Below are positions 35,854 through 46,059 of a DNA stretch of 64,000 nucleotides, piece after piece. The notes beneath the pieces are model-generated. The model had not been told where the DNA came from, did no database searches, and worked only from the letters and a program-made list of their open reading frames with translations. Where the stretch lies: the NCBI RefSeq assembly GCF_002849615.1, contig NZ_PDNV01000009.1, positions 166,157-230,156 of the forward strand. Reading direction: 5' to 3'. The position numbers were made by a program, and so were the translations under genes. Position 1 is the stretch's first letter; each line of letters begins with the position of its first letter. Source of the DNA: Pollutimonas nitritireducens (GTDB lineage Bacteria; Pseudomonadota; Gammaproteobacteria; Burkholderiales; Burkholderiaceae_B).

Positions 35854-37899
35854 TTATAAAACTTGCTCGACGGCCTCGGCCACCCGGTCGACGGTCAGTC
35901 CGAAGTGCTTGAACAGCACGCCTGCGGGAGCCGATTCGCCGTAAGTGTCGATGCCGACAACCCCGCCGCTCAGGCCCACATATTTGTACCAGCCAGATGT
36001 GACGCCGGCTTCGACCGCCACGCGCGGCCAGCCGGAGGGCAGCACCGAATCGCGCCATTCTGCGTCCTGTGTGTCGAAGACATTGGAACACGGCATGGAC
36101 ACCACCCGCACGGCAATGCCCTTGGCGGCAAGCTTCTGTTGTGCGCCCAATGCGAGCTCGACTTCGGAGCCCGTGGCGATGATGATGGCCTGGGGGTTTT
36201 CGGCATCACGCAATACGTAGCCGCCGCGGCTGATACCTGCGATGGCCGCAGCGTCGCGAGGCACGAAAGGAAGGTTTTGGCGCGACAACAACAAGGCACT
36301 GGGGCCGCCGTCACGGACTGTCATGCCTACGCTGGCCGGGCGCTGGATGGCGCAAGCCCAGGCAACAGCGGTTTCCGTCGTGTCGCAGGGCCGCCATACG
36401 TGCAGATTGGGGATCAGGCGCAGACTGGCGGCATGTTCGACAGATTGGTGGGTAGGGCCGTCTTCGCCCAGACCGATGGAGTCGTGTGTAAAGACGTGCA
36501 CCACGCGCTGCTTCATCAGTGCGGCCATGCGCAAGGCATTGCGGGAATAATCCGAAAACGTGAGGAACGTGCCTCCGAATGGCAGGTACCCACCATGCAG
36601 GGCAATGCCGTTCATGATTGCCGCCATGCCGAATTCGCGCACGCCGTAGTTGATATGACGTCCGAAACGCAAGTGCCCCTGCCCGGCACGCACCGGCGAG
36701 ACGCCCTTCCAGTCGGTGAAGTTGGATCCGGTCAGGTCGGCCGAGCCGCCCAGGAATTCGGGCAGCAGTTCGGCAAGCGCCGCAATGGCAGACTGTGACG
36801 CCTTGCGGCTGGCCACGGTTTCGGCCTTTTGGTTGGTGGCTTCGACGAATTGCTGCGCGCGTTGGGGAAAGTCGGCCGGTAATTCGCTGGCCAGGCGGCG
36901 CAGGAGTTCAGCGGCCTCGGTGGGAAATGCCTGCGCATAAGCGTCGAACCGGGTCTGCCATTCCGACTGCAACTGCCGCCCTCTTTTCTTCCCGTCCCAC
37001 AGCGCGTAGATTTCGGCCGGAACATGGAATGGCGGGTGCGGCCAGTCCAACGCCGCGCGGGTGGCCTGGATTTCCTCCGCGCCCAGTGGGGCGCCATGCA
37101 CTTTCTCGGTGCCGGCGGCATTGGGAGCGCCCTTGCCAATGATCGTGCGACAGCAAATCAGCGTGGGGCCGCTGCCTTGCGCGGCAAATTGCTTGGCCTG
37201 GACGATCGCCGCATCGACGGCGCTGGCACTATGCCCATCAACACCCCGTATGACGTTCCAGCCGTAGCTTTCGAAACGCCCGGGTGTATCGTCGCCAAAC
37301 CAGTTCTCCACCGGCCCGTCGATGGATATGCCATTGTCGTCGTAGAACACGATGAGCTTGGACAGTTTGAGCGTTCCGGCCAAGGAAGACGCTTCGTGCG
37401 ATATGCCTTCCATGAGGCAACCGTCACCGACGAACGCGTACGTGTAGTGATCGACAATCGAATGATGCTCACGATTGAATTCCTGGGCCAGCAACGCTTC
37501 GGCCAGCGCCATGCCTACGGCGTTCGTCAAGCCCTGCCCCAGAGGTCCGGTGGTGGTTTCTATGCCTGCGGTAATACCGACTTCCGGATGCCCGGGTGTG
37601 CGAGAGTGCAACTGCCGGAAGTTCCGAAGTTCGTCGATCGGCAAATCGTAGCCGGTGAGATGCAATAACGAATAGAGGAGCATGGAACCATGTCCGTTGG
37701 ACAATACGAACCGGTCCCGATCGACCCAAGCCGGATCAGCGGGATTGTGCCGCAAGTGGCGTGTCCACAAGGTTTCGGCAATATCGGCCATTCCCATGGG
37801 GGCTCCAGGATGACCTGAATTGGCTTGTTGTACCGCATCCATCGACAATGCACGAATAGCATTTGCCATGGAGGAAACTTGGGCTGGCGTATGGCTCAT
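35854..37899 (-). CDS. tkt: transketolase
   Basis: A 681-residue ThDP enzyme of the pentose phosphate pathway. [20 protein letters not shown] (~26-45) and [20 protein letters not shown] are the N-domain motifs, and [20 protein letters not shown] holds the GDG ThDP-Mg site. [20 protein letters not shown] is the PYR-domain signature. The length is normal. It is the first gene of the leftward block and is divergent from rsmE. Confidence 0.96.
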   Translation of the reverse strand: MSHTPAQVSSMANAIRALSMDAVQQANSGHPGAPMGMADIAETLWTRHLRHNPADPAWVDRDRFVLSNGHGSMLLYSLLHLTGYDLPIDELRNFRQLHSRTPGHPEVGITAGIETTTGPLGQGLTNAVGMALAEALLAQEFNREHHSIVDHYTYAFVGDGCLMEGISHEASSLAGTLKLSKLIVFYDDNGISIDGPVENWFGDDTPGRFESYGWNVIRGVDGHSASAVDAAIVQAKQFAAQGSGPTLICCRTIIGKGAPNAAGTEKVHGAPLGAEEIQATRAALDWPHPPFHVPAEIYALWDGKKRGRQLQSEWQTRFDAYAQAFPTEAAELLRRLASELPADFPQRAQQFVEATNQKAETVASRKASQSAIAALAELLPEFLGGSADLTGSNFTDWKGVSPVRAGQGHLRFGRHINYGVREFGMAAIMNGIALHGGYLPFGGTFLTFSDYSRNALRMAALMKQRVVHVFTHDSIGLGEDGPTHQSVEHAASLRLIPNLHVWRPCDTTETAVAWACAIQRPASVGMTVRDGGPSALLLSRQNLPFVPRDAAAIAGISRGGYVLRDAENPQAIIIATGSEVELALGAQQKLAAKGIAVRVVSMPCSNVFDTQDAEWRDSVLPSGWPRVAVEAGVTSGWYKYVGLSGGVVGIDTYGESAPAGVLFKHFGLTVDRVAEAVEQVL

Positions 37900-38079
37900 T
37901 CAAAACTCGCTAAAGACGACAAACCCGCAAAAGGCCTGGCGCCATCGATAAGGTTTACGAAGCGACCGATTTTAACACCCGGGAAATATACTGCCCGAAC
38001 GCTGCTCAGGCGCACAATGGCGTTACCTTGCAATCGGACAGTATCATTCCACTCCTCACCACAGTCCGGTATTCGTCTT

Positions 38080-38814
38080 ATGGCCATTCCCCGATTTTTC
38101 TGCCCTGTCGTACTGACTCCCAATACGACCATCAAGCTTGCGCCAGACTTGGCCCATCATGCCATAAGAGTGCTGCGCTTGAAATCCGACTCGAACATCG
38201 TGCTGTTCAACGGGCTCGGGGGCCAGTACCCGGCAAGGCTGCGTATCGAAGGAAAAAACGGCTTTGCCGTCCTGGGCGAACATGATCCGATTGAGACCGA
38301 ACTCGGCGGCGACATCACGCTGGTGCAAGGCATACCGGCCGGCGACAAAATGGACTGGATCATCGAGAAGTCAGTGGAACTCGGAGCCCGGCGTCTCGTC
38401 CCGGTTACCGCCCAGCGCAGCGTGCTGCAACTCACAGGTGAACGATTGCACAAGCGCATGCAACATTGGACGCGGGTGGCACAGGCGGCCAGCGAACAAT
38501 GCGGGCGCAATCGCCTGATGGAAATTACAGATCCCATGGCATTGGGCGATTTCCTTGAGCGGGGCCGCGATGATGATGGCGATATGCTGTTCTGCCATCC
38601 TGCAAGTCCGCATACGCTGGCCCAAGCCTTGGCGCCAGGACAGGACCGCCTGGCGCTGCTAGTGGGACCTGAAGGTGGCTGGTCCAGTGACGAGCAGGCC
38701 TTGGTCGAACGTCACGGCCTGATCCCTATCAGTTTCGGCACGCGCGTGCTGCGTACCGAAACCGCCGGATTGGCGCTGATCGCCGCCGTCAGCGCCCTGC
38801 GCGGGTGGAATTGA
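38080..38814 (+). CDS. rsmE: 16S rRNA (uracil1498-N3)-methyltransferase
   Basis: A 244-residue SPOUT methyltransferase. The N-terminal PUA-like part reads MAIPRFFCPV and HHAIRVLRLKSDSNIVLFNG. The C-terminal knotted SAM site has LALLVGPEGGWSSDEQALVE and ISFGTRVLRTETAGLALIAA (~200-240), the RsmE hallmark. ATG 38080 is used since homology begins exactly there; the longer frame from 37825 runs antisense into tkt. It is divergent from tkt. Confidence 0.93.
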   Translation: MAIPRFFCPVVLTPNTTIKLAPDLAHHAIRVLRLKSDSNIVLFNGLGGQYPARLRIEGKNGFAVLGEHDPIETELGGDITLVQGIPAGDKMDWIIEKSVELGARRLVPVTAQRSVLQLTGERLHKRMQHWTRVAQAASEQCGRNRLMEITDPMALGDFLERGRDDDGDMLFCHPASPHTLAQALAPGQDRLALLVGPEGGWSSDEQALVERHGLIPISFGTRVLRTETAGLALIAAVSALRGWN

Positions 38815-38822
38815 CGGGCCTG

Positions 38823-39293
38823 TTATTCCGGTGCCCGCGAACCCGAATAAGGTTCCGGCGCAATCCCCGGCTCGGGGTCTTTGTGCTTGCCGGCATGCTC
38901 GATGAAATACGCAAAACACCGATCGTTATTTGATGCGAAACTCGCGACGTCGGCGCAGACACCTTGTATTGCCTTCGAATCGTCGGCAAGTGCGGGGTCG
39001 CCCGAGTGCAGATTGTGAAACCACAAGAAAAGGCCTGTCTTCTGGTCTAGAACCGTGTCACACAGGCAGTCGTAAAGCGCATCGAGATTACCACCGAAGA
39101 ATTCCGGAAAATCCACCGCTTTAACCACCGCGCGCAAGACCGCCGAACGACTTCTTGCGCGGTCACAGTTGACCACAAACGCTGTCAGGCCCACCCCATT
39201 GGCCGCAGCAATGACTTCGTCGCTGGAGACGGCGGAAACGTCAATCAGCCCGCCTTTTTGCAATTTTTTTTGCAATGATTGCGCTGGATTCAT
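38823..39293 (-). CDS. barstar-family protein
   Basis: A 156-residue protein with a barstar fold (small alpha/beta inhibitor of barnase-type RNases). The barstar core is KAVDFPEFFGGNLDALYDCL (~85-105), where the GGNLDAL helix normally enters the RNase active site. The N-terminal ~45 residues (with DVSAVSSDEVIAAANGVG) and an acidic/Pro-rich tail are additions. No RNase gene is adjacent. Its ATG overlaps the patatin gene stop by 4 bp, implying coupled translation. Bordetella-type genomes carry such orphan barstars; the target is unknown. Confidence 0.8.
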   Translation of the reverse strand: MNPAQSLQKKLQKGGLIDVSAVSSDEVIAAANGVGLTAFVVNCDRARSRSAVLRAVVKAVDFPEFFGGNLDALYDCLCDTVLDQKTGLFLWFHNLHSGDPALADDSKAIQGVCADVASFASNNDRCFAYFIEHAGKHKDPEPGIAPEPYSGSRAPE

Positions 39294-40519
39294 TCTGGCG
39301 CCTCCTTGAAAAACGCTTTTACTTCTTCAACACGGCTCATGCTATCGGCTCGTCCCAATTGGATGAGCGCCTTGGTATAGCTGGCCTCGAACAACAAATA
39401 CGAGATTAATGCGCCGTCAGTCGCTTTCCGGGAGTTAGACGATACACCGATAACTCGAAACAGGGCGCGGGCGGCTTTCGGCATATGGCCTAAATGAGCA
39501 AGAGCCATCTGATCCAGCGAGCGGCTCGGTGTAATCGAAAACGTACTGACCCGGCGCAGTGACTGGCTTTTTAATGCATTTGGCGGTAAGTGTGCAAGCA
39601 AGTCATTGATCCGCTCCATACGCTCGACATCCATCGAAATACTGTCTAGAAAAATATTGGACAAAGCGTGCCCGCCAATTTGCGCCAGTGTAGGGTATTT
39701 AGTGTCCACCGTTTGCGTTTCGGGGTGGACTTCGTCTTTGTAACCCGTGCCTATCACGAAAATTTTCCGGGCGCCCAGGTGTATGGCAGGGCTCATCGGC
39801 GCCAGTTGTCGCATGGAACCATCGCCACACCACGCCGTCAGACCACGCACGAGCATGGCGCGTGCTGGGAAAACGAAGGGTATGGAACTGGATGCCAGCA
39901 AATGATCCACGCCTATGGTGCTGGGCACGGCACGACGCAACGAACGCTTCCAGGGCCTTATGGTGTTGTTCGCCTGATAGAACGTTAGGTGCTCGCCGCT
40001 TGTGTAGGCGGTAGCGGTTATCGCCAATGCATCCAGGCAGTCGTTCGACAGATTGTTCTTCAGTCGCTCAAAATCCAGCGTCGCCGACAACAAATCGCCG
40101 AGGGGCCGATTATCGAGCAGCGATTGGGGCTGGCGATTTCGCAGGCTGGGCACAAGCCACCCGAGGGCCAGGACGACCAACCACAGGGCACCCGTGCGCA
40201 GCAGGCCCGGCGCATCGGCACGATAAACCATGCCGGTATGCAGGCCGCTCCATAAATTGCGCAGCCGTTCCATGCCGGTATGAGGCTCGTCGGCAAAGCA
40301 GGCCATCGCGGCAGCGTTGATGGCACCCGCCGAGGAACCGCAGATGATCGCAAACGGATTGGCGAAATCAGGCGCACGCCCGGGGTCGAGTATGTCCATG
40401 ATTCCCGACAACACCCCGACCTGATAGGCCGCCCGGGCCCCGCCGCCTGTCAGGATCAACCCGACAGGCGCAGTACCGCCGGTCCGCAACGGCTCAGGTG
40501 AGTCTTGCGGTATTTGCAT
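39290..40519 (-). CDS. patatin-like phospholipase
   Basis: A 409-residue lipid acyl hydrolase with a Ser-Asp dyad. The oxyanion loop is LILTGGGARAAYQVGVL (~21-37), the nucleophile motif IICGSSAGAINAAAMA (Ser ~63), and the acid is in WCGDGSMRQLAPMSPAIHLG (Asp ~230). The C-terminal ~150 residues are helical. No signal peptide is visible, but a hydrophobic patch (WLVVLALGWLVPSL, ~112-125) may bind membranes. Its start overlaps maeB by 26 bp and its stop overlaps the barstar start, so three genes are packed together. Confidence 0.88.
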   Translation of the reverse strand: MQIPQDSPEPLRTGGTAPVGLILTGGGARAAYQVGVLSGIMDILDPGRAPDFANPFAIICGSSAGAINAAAMACFADEPHTGMERLRNLWSGLHTGMVYRADAPGLLRTGALWLVVLALGWLVPSLRNRQPQSLLDNRPLGDLLSATLDFERLKNNLSNDCLDALAITATAYTSGEHLTFYQANNTIRPWKRSLRRAVPSTIGVDHLLASSSIPFVFPARAMLVRGLTAWCGDGSMRQLAPMSPAIHLGARKIFVIGTGYKDEVHPETQTVDTKYPTLAQIGGHALSNIFLDSISMDVERMERINDLLAHLPPNALKSQSLRRVSTFSITPSRSLDQMALAHLGHMPKAARALFRVIGVSSNSRKATDGALISYLLFEASYTKALIQLGRADSMSRVEEVKAFFKEAPE

Positions 40520-42788
40520 CGACCACAGTGAGTGCCGCCATATTCACAATACGACGCACCGTGGAACTGGACGTCAGGATGTGAACGGGTGCATTGGCGC
40601 CCAGCAGGAATGGGCCCACCGCCACATTGCCTCCGGCGGCCGTTTTGAGCAGGTTGTAGGCGATATTGCCGGAATCCACATTCGGGAATATCAGGAGATT
40701 GGCCTCGCCCTGCAGCGTGGTCAACGGCATGATGCGCTTGCGCAGGGCTTCGTCGAGCGCGCAGTCGCCATGCATTTCGCCATCAATTTCGAGACCGGGT
40801 TCGCGTTCGCGGACCATGGCTAATGCGGCCTGCATTTTCGCCCCGGATGAGGAACTGCCCGTTCCGAAGTTTGAACGGGAGAGCAGCGCAACCTTGGGCT
40901 CGATGTTCAGGCGGCGCATCTCGGCGGCAGCGGCAATGGTGATCTCGGCGATCTGTTCGGCATCGGGATTATCGTTGACGTGGGTATCCGCCATGGCCAG
41001 GGTATGTTCGGCCAGCAGCACAATATTCATTGCCGCGTAGGTTTTGGCGCCAGGAGCTTTGCCGATGACTTCATCGATGAAGCGCAGATGGTCGGCATAA
41101 GCGCCCACCGTCCCGCAGACCATCCCATCCGCATCGCCCAGATGAACCATCATGACACCGATGAGCGTCAGTCGGCGGCGCATTTCCACGCGCGCCATTT
41201 CCTTGCTGATACCGCGGCGGCACATGAGTTCCCAGTAAGTCGTCCAATAGCGATGGAAGCGCTCGTCGTAGTCTGGATTGGTGACTTCGACATCGTGGCC
41301 CAGACGCAGGCGCAGTCCGAATTTCTTGATGCGGTCGGCCAGCACGGAAGGCCGGCCCACCAGAATGGGCTTGGCCACTTTTTCATCGACGATGATCTGC
41401 ACCGCCCGCAACACGCGCTCGTCTTCGCCTTCGGTGAACACAATCCGTGACTTGCCGCCGTCGCGAACCAGCTTCTTGGCGTTCGAGAACAGCGGCTTCA
41501 TGAAGGAGCCGGAACGGTAGACGAATTGCTGCAATTGTTCGGCATAACCTTCGAGATCGACGATGGGTCGCGTGGCAACGCCATCTTCCATGGCCGCCGC
41601 CGCCACCGCCACCGCGATGCGCACGATCAACCGGGGATCGAAGGGCTTGGGAATGAAATACTCGGGCCCAAAGGCAACGCCATAAGTACCATAGGCGGCG
41701 GCCACCACATCGTTCTGTTCTTCTTGCGCCAGCTTGCAGATGGCAATGACGGCGGCCTTTTCCATTCCCCTGGTGATTGTCGTGGCGCCGACATCAAGCG
41801 CACCCCGGAAAATATAGGGGAAACACAGGACGTTATTGACCTGGTTGGGGTAATCGGATCGACCGGTCGCCATGACCACGTCATCGCGCACGGCATGGGC
41901 ATCTTCGGGAAGGATTTCAGGATTGGGATTGGCCAGCGCCAGAATCAGCGGCTTGGCCGCCATCTTCGCGACCATTTCGGACTTCAGCACGCCGCCCGCG
42001 GACAAGCCCAGGAACACATCGGCCCCTTCGATGATGTCGGCCAGTTTGCGGGCCGGCGTGTCCTGTGCAAAGCGTTCTTTATCAGGGTCCATGAGTGTGG
42101 TGCGCCCCTTGTACACCACCCCTTCTATGTCGGAAACCCAGATATTTTCGATAGGCAAGCCAAGGTCGACCAGCAGGTCCAGACAGGCCAGCGCCGCAGC
42201 ACCTGCGCCGGACACCGCAACCTTGATTTGCTTGATGTCTTTGCCCACCACTTCGAGGCCATTGATGAAGGCAGCCGATACACAGATGGCCGTCCCATGC
42301 TGGTCGTCGTGAAAGACAGGAATATTCATGCGTTCGCGCAGCTTGCGCTCGACGATGAAGCACTCCGGCGCCTTGATGTCTTCAAGGTTGATGCCGCCGA
42401 AAGTCGGCTCGAGCCCTGCGATAATATCGACAAGCTTGTGTGGATCCGTTTCGTTGATCTCGATGTCGAACACATCGATGCCGGCGAATTTCTTGAAGAG
42501 GACAGCCTTGCCCTCCATGACGGGCTTGGACGCCAGGGCGCCGATATTGCCCAGGCCCAGCACGGCGGTGCCATTCGTGATGACGCCGACGAGGTTGCCA
42601 CGCGCCGTGTAGCGGAAGGCATTACTGGGGTCGGACACGATTTCTTCGCAAGCGGCTGCGACGCCGGGTGAGTATGCCAACGCGAGGTCCCGCTGATTCG
42701 ATAACTGCTTGGTTGGCGTTACCGATATTTTGCCGGGACGCCCGTGCTCATGGTATTCCAGAGCCGCTTTGCGAAAATTTTCTTCCAT
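40494..42788 (-). CDS. maeB: NADP-dependent malic enzyme with phosphotransacetylase-like domain
   Basis: A 764-residue hybrid enzyme decarboxylating malate to pyruvate with NADP. The malic domain (1-~430) has [40 protein letters not shown], metal-ligand [10 protein letters not shown] and [20 protein letters not shown]. The NADP Rossmann segment follows ([20 protein letters not shown]). The C-terminal PTA-like domain (~430-764) begins [20 protein letters not shown] and probably has an allosteric acetyl-CoA role. Full length and intact. Confidence 0.94.
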   Translation of the reverse strand: MEENFRKAALEYHEHGRPGKISVTPTKQLSNQRDLALAYSPGVAAACEEIVSDPSNAFRYTARGNLVGVITNGTAVLGLGNIGALASKPVMEGKAVLFKKFAGIDVFDIEINETDPHKLVDIIAGLEPTFGGINLEDIKAPECFIVERKLRERMNIPVFHDDQHGTAICVSAAFINGLEVVGKDIKQIKVAVSGAGAAALACLDLLVDLGLPIENIWVSDIEGVVYKGRTTLMDPDKERFAQDTPARKLADIIEGADVFLGLSAGGVLKSEMVAKMAAKPLILALANPNPEILPEDAHAVRDDVVMATGRSDYPNQVNNVLCFPYIFRGALDVGATTITRGMEKAAVIAICKLAQEEQNDVVAAAYGTYGVAFGPEYFIPKPFDPRLIVRIAVAVAAAAMEDGVATRPIVDLEGYAEQLQQFVYRSGSFMKPLFSNAKKLVRDGGKSRIVFTEGEDERVLRAVQIIVDEKVAKPILVGRPSVLADRIKKFGLRLRLGHDVEVTNPDYDERFHRYWTTYWELMCRRGISKEMARVEMRRRLTLIGVMMVHLGDADGMVCGTVGAYADHLRFIDEVIGKAPGAKTYAAMNIVLLAEHTLAMADTHVNDNPDAEQIAEITIAAAAEMRRLNIEPKVALLSRSNFGTGSSSSGAKMQAALAMVREREPGLEIDGEMHGDCALDEALRKRIMPLTTLQGEANLLIFPNVDSGNIAYNLLKTAAGGNVAVGPFLLGANAPVHILTSSSTVRRIVNMAALTVVDANTARLT

Positions 42789-42887
42789 GATGCTGTCGAT
42801 AGCCTAGAGTGAAACAGACAGTCATTCTAGCCCCAAGGTTACGTTTGCGACATGGCCTACACAATAAAATAGCGTTACAGCGATCGC

Positions 42888-43814
42888 CTACAGATCCTGG
42901 CCGGGGTACGGGTAAAGATCGGCGGGGTCGAAAAGTGCCTTGATCCGGGTATCGAGGTCGGTGGCGCCCCGGTTGACATCCTCTTGTTCACGCGTCCTCA
43001 GTGCATAGCGCTGTGCGTATGGAGCGTCCACCTGCGGCCGTGCCAATCGCTCGTCCAGCACCACCCATTCCACCCACCCCAGGTCTCCACCATGACCCAG
43101 CAGCAGATGCGCCAGATTGACAGAATGACCAGCCGCCGGCAAAAGGGCATCAAGCCGGTAACGCCCGGGCCAGCGAGCGGCCTGGCGACACGCCTGGGCG
43201 TCGGCGTGACCGGCAAGCTGAAACAGGCTGGACACCAATTGTTGGAGCCGCAATCCCGACAAGGGTTTCTGGTTGCGTTCGCCGAACGGCCCCAGACCGA
43301 CGCTGCTTCCATCCGCCAGCAGCACGCTGGCATGCTCGACGCCGGACCGGCTGGTCTGACCCGAATCCCAATCACATAAATTACGGTCTGCGATCCAGGC
43401 CGCCACCGTAATGTGGCACGGCAAGTCGGCGAACTGGCTCATGCCTGCAGCCTCGAGCTCGCCCAACAGACACCCGGGCTGCACAAACCACTTTGTGCTG
43501 CCCGGTTCCAACCTTTGACAGCCGGCCATGTCACGGCCCGGCTCGACCCACAGCACCGGCCGTTCGTCCAGTCTGGCCGCTTCCTGCAGGCCGTCCAGCG
43601 CCAGCACCACGCCATATTCCGCACACAGGGCCCTGGCATGGTGGACGTCGCTGCCGTGCTTTGGTACCAAGCGTGCGCTGCCCATGCCCTCGTGCTTGTC
43701 GAATTCGAAAACAGTGCCAGCCACCGCGTCGCGCAGCCGTCGGCAGAATGCCACCCATGGATCCTGGGAAACACGTCGGCCCGTAAGAAACGCGCGCCGG
43801 GAACGAGACTCCAT
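42888..43814 (-). CDS. FAD-linked oxidase-like protein, short
   Basis: A 308-residue protein resembling VAO/PCMH-type FAD-linked oxidases such as GlcE. SARLVPKHGSDVHHARALCAE with YGVVLALDG is the FAD-domain PP-loop region, VQPGCLLGELEAAGMSQFAD matches the segment before the FAD-domain core, and HASVLLADGSSVGLGPFGE follows. The C-terminus KALFDPADLYPYPGQDL mirrors the 'K.FDP..LLNPGK' end of GlcD/GlcE. Basic residues at the start (RSRRAFLTGRR) vaguely recall a twin-Arg signal without the hydrophobic core. The middle substrate domain is much reduced. Substrate unknown; it is divergent from the aminotransferase gene. Confidence 0.6.
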   Translation of the reverse strand: MESRSRRAFLTGRRVSQDPWVAFCRRLRDAVAGTVFEFDKHEGMGSARLVPKHGSDVHHARALCAEYGVVLALDGLQEAARLDERPVLWVEPGRDMAGCQRLEPGSTKWFVQPGCLLGELEAAGMSQFADLPCHITVAAWIADRNLCDWDSGQTSRSGVEHASVLLADGSSVGLGPFGERNQKPLSGLRLQQLVSSLFQLAGHADAQACRQAARWPGRYRLDALLPAAGHSVNLAHLLLGHGGDLGWVEWVVLDERLARPQVDAPYAQRYALRTREQEDVNRGATDLDTRIKALFDPADLYPYPGQDL

Positions 43815-43897
43815 CTTTTACTTCCTTCGAACAGTCAAGAAATGATCACGCCATGTTGCGGGCGCTACAATCCAGCTATTTGCCAGAGATCCGCCCC

Positions 43898-45058
43898 ATG
43901 CCCCGCCTTGCCAAGCGTACCGAACAAGTGATGCCATTCTACGCCGTGGAATTGTTCAAACAGGCCAGCGCGCTGAACGCGCAGGGCCACGATATCATCA
44001 GCCTTGGAATAGGCGAGCCCGATTTCACCGCGCCGCCACAAGTTATCGAAACTCTGAATCGTGCATCGCAAGCCGGGCTAAGCGGCTACACATCCCCGGC
44101 GGGCATAGCACCCCTGCGCGTCGCCATCGCAGACTATTACAAACAGCATTTTGGCGCGGAAGTCGATGCGGAGCGAGTCATCGTGACCGCAGGTGCCTCG
44201 GGCGCCCTGCTGCTGGCGGCAATGGCCCTGATCAATCCGGGCGATGAGATCCTGATGCCAGATCCCTCGTACCCGGCCAATCAGAATTTCATCACAGGTG
44301 CAGGCGGCATCCCGCGATTGATCCCGTGCTCGGCGGAGCAACGGTTCCAGCTCGATGCGGCGGCTATCCGTGAACATTGGAGTCCCGCTACGCGCGGCGT
44401 CCTTATTGCGTCTCCCAGCAACCCCACCGGAACCACGATTGCAAGCGAAGACCTGAAAGCATTGATCGCCGAAGTCAGGGAACGCGGCGGCTTCATCATC
44501 ATGGATGAGATTTATCTGGGCCTGTATTACGATGCCGTACCACAAAGCGCGCTTGCGCTTGACGACAATATTGTCATCATCAACAGCTTCTCCAAGTATT
44601 TTCACATGACAGGCTGGCGCCTGGGCTGGCTGATCGCTCCGCCACATATCGTACCGACCATTGAAAGGCTGGCTGCCAGCCTCGCAATATGCGCACCATC
44701 CCTGGCCCAGCACGCGGCAATCACCTGCTTCGAACCCGAAGTCATGCGCATCTATGAGAACCGGCGCTTATCTTTCAAGCAGCGGCGCGACTACCTGCTA
44801 CCCGAACTGGAGCGGCTGGGCCTCCATGTGCCCGCCAAGCCCGACGGCGCATTCTATATTTATGCGGACATTCGCCAGCACAGTCATGACAGCGATGAGT
44901 TTTCGCGGCGCCTGTTGCATGAGGCCGGTGTAGCAGCCGTACCGGGACGCGATTTCGGTCCGGCCCACTCGTCCTACAGTATGCGGTTTTCGTACGCGAC
45001 CGGGCTGGACCGTCTGCAAGAAGCCGTGCAGCGCATGGAACACTTCCTGGGCAGGTAG
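43898..45058 (+). CDS. class I/II PLP-dependent aminotransferase
   Basis: A 386-residue fold-type I aminotransferase. ISLGIGEPDFTAPPQVIETL (~33-50), YTSPAGIAPLRVAIADYY, LIASPSNPTGTTIASEDL with the Asn-Pro-x-Gly motif, IIMDEIYLGLYYD (Asp/Tyr PLP contacts), and NSFSKYFHMTGWRLGWLI with the Schiff-base Lys (~230) are intact. MRFSYATG near the end holds the carboxylate-binding Arg. ATG 43898 is used because MPRLAKRTEQVMPF matches family starts. Subgroup: AspC/PatA-like; the substrate is not certain. Convergent with the transglycosylase gene. Confidence 0.88.
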   Translation: MPRLAKRTEQVMPFYAVELFKQASALNAQGHDIISLGIGEPDFTAPPQVIETLNRASQAGLSGYTSPAGIAPLRVAIADYYKQHFGAEVDAERVIVTAGASGALLLAAMALINPGDEILMPDPSYPANQNFITGAGGIPRLIPCSAEQRFQLDAAAIREHWSPATRGVLIASPSNPTGTTIASEDLKALIAEVRERGGFIIMDEIYLGLYYDAVPQSALALDDNIVIINSFSKYFHMTGWRLGWLIAPPHIVPTIERLAASLAICAPSLAQHAAITCFEPEVMRIYENRRLSFKQRRDYLLPELERLGLHVPAKPDGAFYIYADIRQHSHDSDEFSRRLLHEAGVAAVPGRDFGPAHSSYSMRFSYATGLDRLQEAVQRMEHFLGR

Positions 45059-45062
45059 GGAC

Positions 45063-45980
45063 CTAGTGCCCGACGGGTATGCCGGAGGCCAGTGCGATGC
45101 GGCGCCTTTCGGCCAGCACCTTGGCGCCATAACCACCATCGCTGGGACCCGTGGCGCCAACATAGCAGGCAAGCCCAGCCGTCACGGAGCCACGCCGCTT
45201 GATGCAGTCGCCCAGTATCTGGGCGCCCACCCGGATATTGGCGATGGGATTGAGTGCGGCAATGGTGCCCTCGTTGAACGCGTCGAATTTTTCCTTATGG
45301 ACACTCGTCATTACCTGCATGAGACCCTGGGCACCAACGTGGCTTTCGGCGTAAGGGTTGTAGCGTGATTCGATCGCTATGACCGCCAGCAATAACTGGG
45401 GGTCCAGGCCGCTCTCGCGTCCCACCATGAATGCGGTATTGACCAAAGCGCCCGCGACACTGTGGGCGATTTTGTATTTCCTGGCAATATAGCTGCGCAA
45501 GGCCTGTGCCTGGGCCGATGTGACTCCGCTGATCGCCTGTCCAGCCACCGAGGCGCTCAGCGCCCTGCTGAAATTGGTCGGACTGCCCGATGCTGGATCG
45601 GCAGGCCTGGCCCTTGGCGGCTGGCCCGGCAACGGTACGGCGGACAGCGCAGGTTCCGGCACGACCGGTATGACAGCAGGTAATCCGGATGTTTCCTTAT
45701 CGGTAAGCAAACCCTGCGCATCAAAGAAAAATGGATTGCGCGCGGAATCGAGCCTGGCAAAGAGATCGCCCTTGATGCCGTCCGGCCGCAATACAAACAC
45801 CAAGGCCGCATGGATCTGGCGCGCTTGTTCGCGCATCGAGGGTACCGTTACCGTCAATGCCAGAGTCACCAACGCCGCAATGCCCAGGTAGACAGCACAG
45901 ACGTGAGCGAGCTCGCCGAACTGATACAAGAGCCCACGGGCCGATCGGCTTACCAAATTGTCGGAACCCATGGCCGCCAT
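45063..45980 (-). CDS. lytic transglycosylase (SLT domain)
   Basis: A 305-residue membrane-anchored murein lytic transglycosylase. A hydrophobic helix [17 protein letters not shown] (~32-48) anchors it. A Pro-rich linker ([20 protein letters not shown]) leads to the C-terminal goose-type lysozyme domain, with [20 protein letters not shown] (catalytic Glu, ~195) and [27 protein letters not shown] and [17 protein letters not shown] complete the SLT motifs. ATG 45980 has AAGGGG 4 bases upstream; a much longer frame to 46598 overlaps ubiD and is rejected. Divergent from ubiD. Confidence 0.88.
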   Translation of the reverse strand: MAAMGSDNLVSRSARGLLYQFGELAHVCAVYLGIAALVTLALTVTVPSMREQARQIHAALVFVLRPDGIKGDLFARLDSARNPFFFDAQGLLTDKETSGLPAVIPVVPEPALSAVPLPGQPPRARPADPASGSPTNFSRALSASVAGQAISGVTSAQAQALRSYIARKYKIAHSVAGALVNTAFMVGRESGLDPQLLLAVIAIESRYNPYAESHVGAQGLMQVMTSVHKEKFDAFNEGTIAALNPIANIRVGAQILGDCIKRRGSVTAGLACYVGATGPSDGGYGAKVLAERRRIALASGIPVGH

Positions 45981-46059
45981 TACGCCCCTTTCTATCGATT
46001 TACCAAAGTGGATGTTAACCTTAGCCTCGCGTATCAATGTAACCGGATTGGCAAACTCT

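Noticed and set aside
41526..42671. Rightward 381-codon open frame
   Set aside because: Antisense to the malic-enzyme domain of maeB; no recognisable features.
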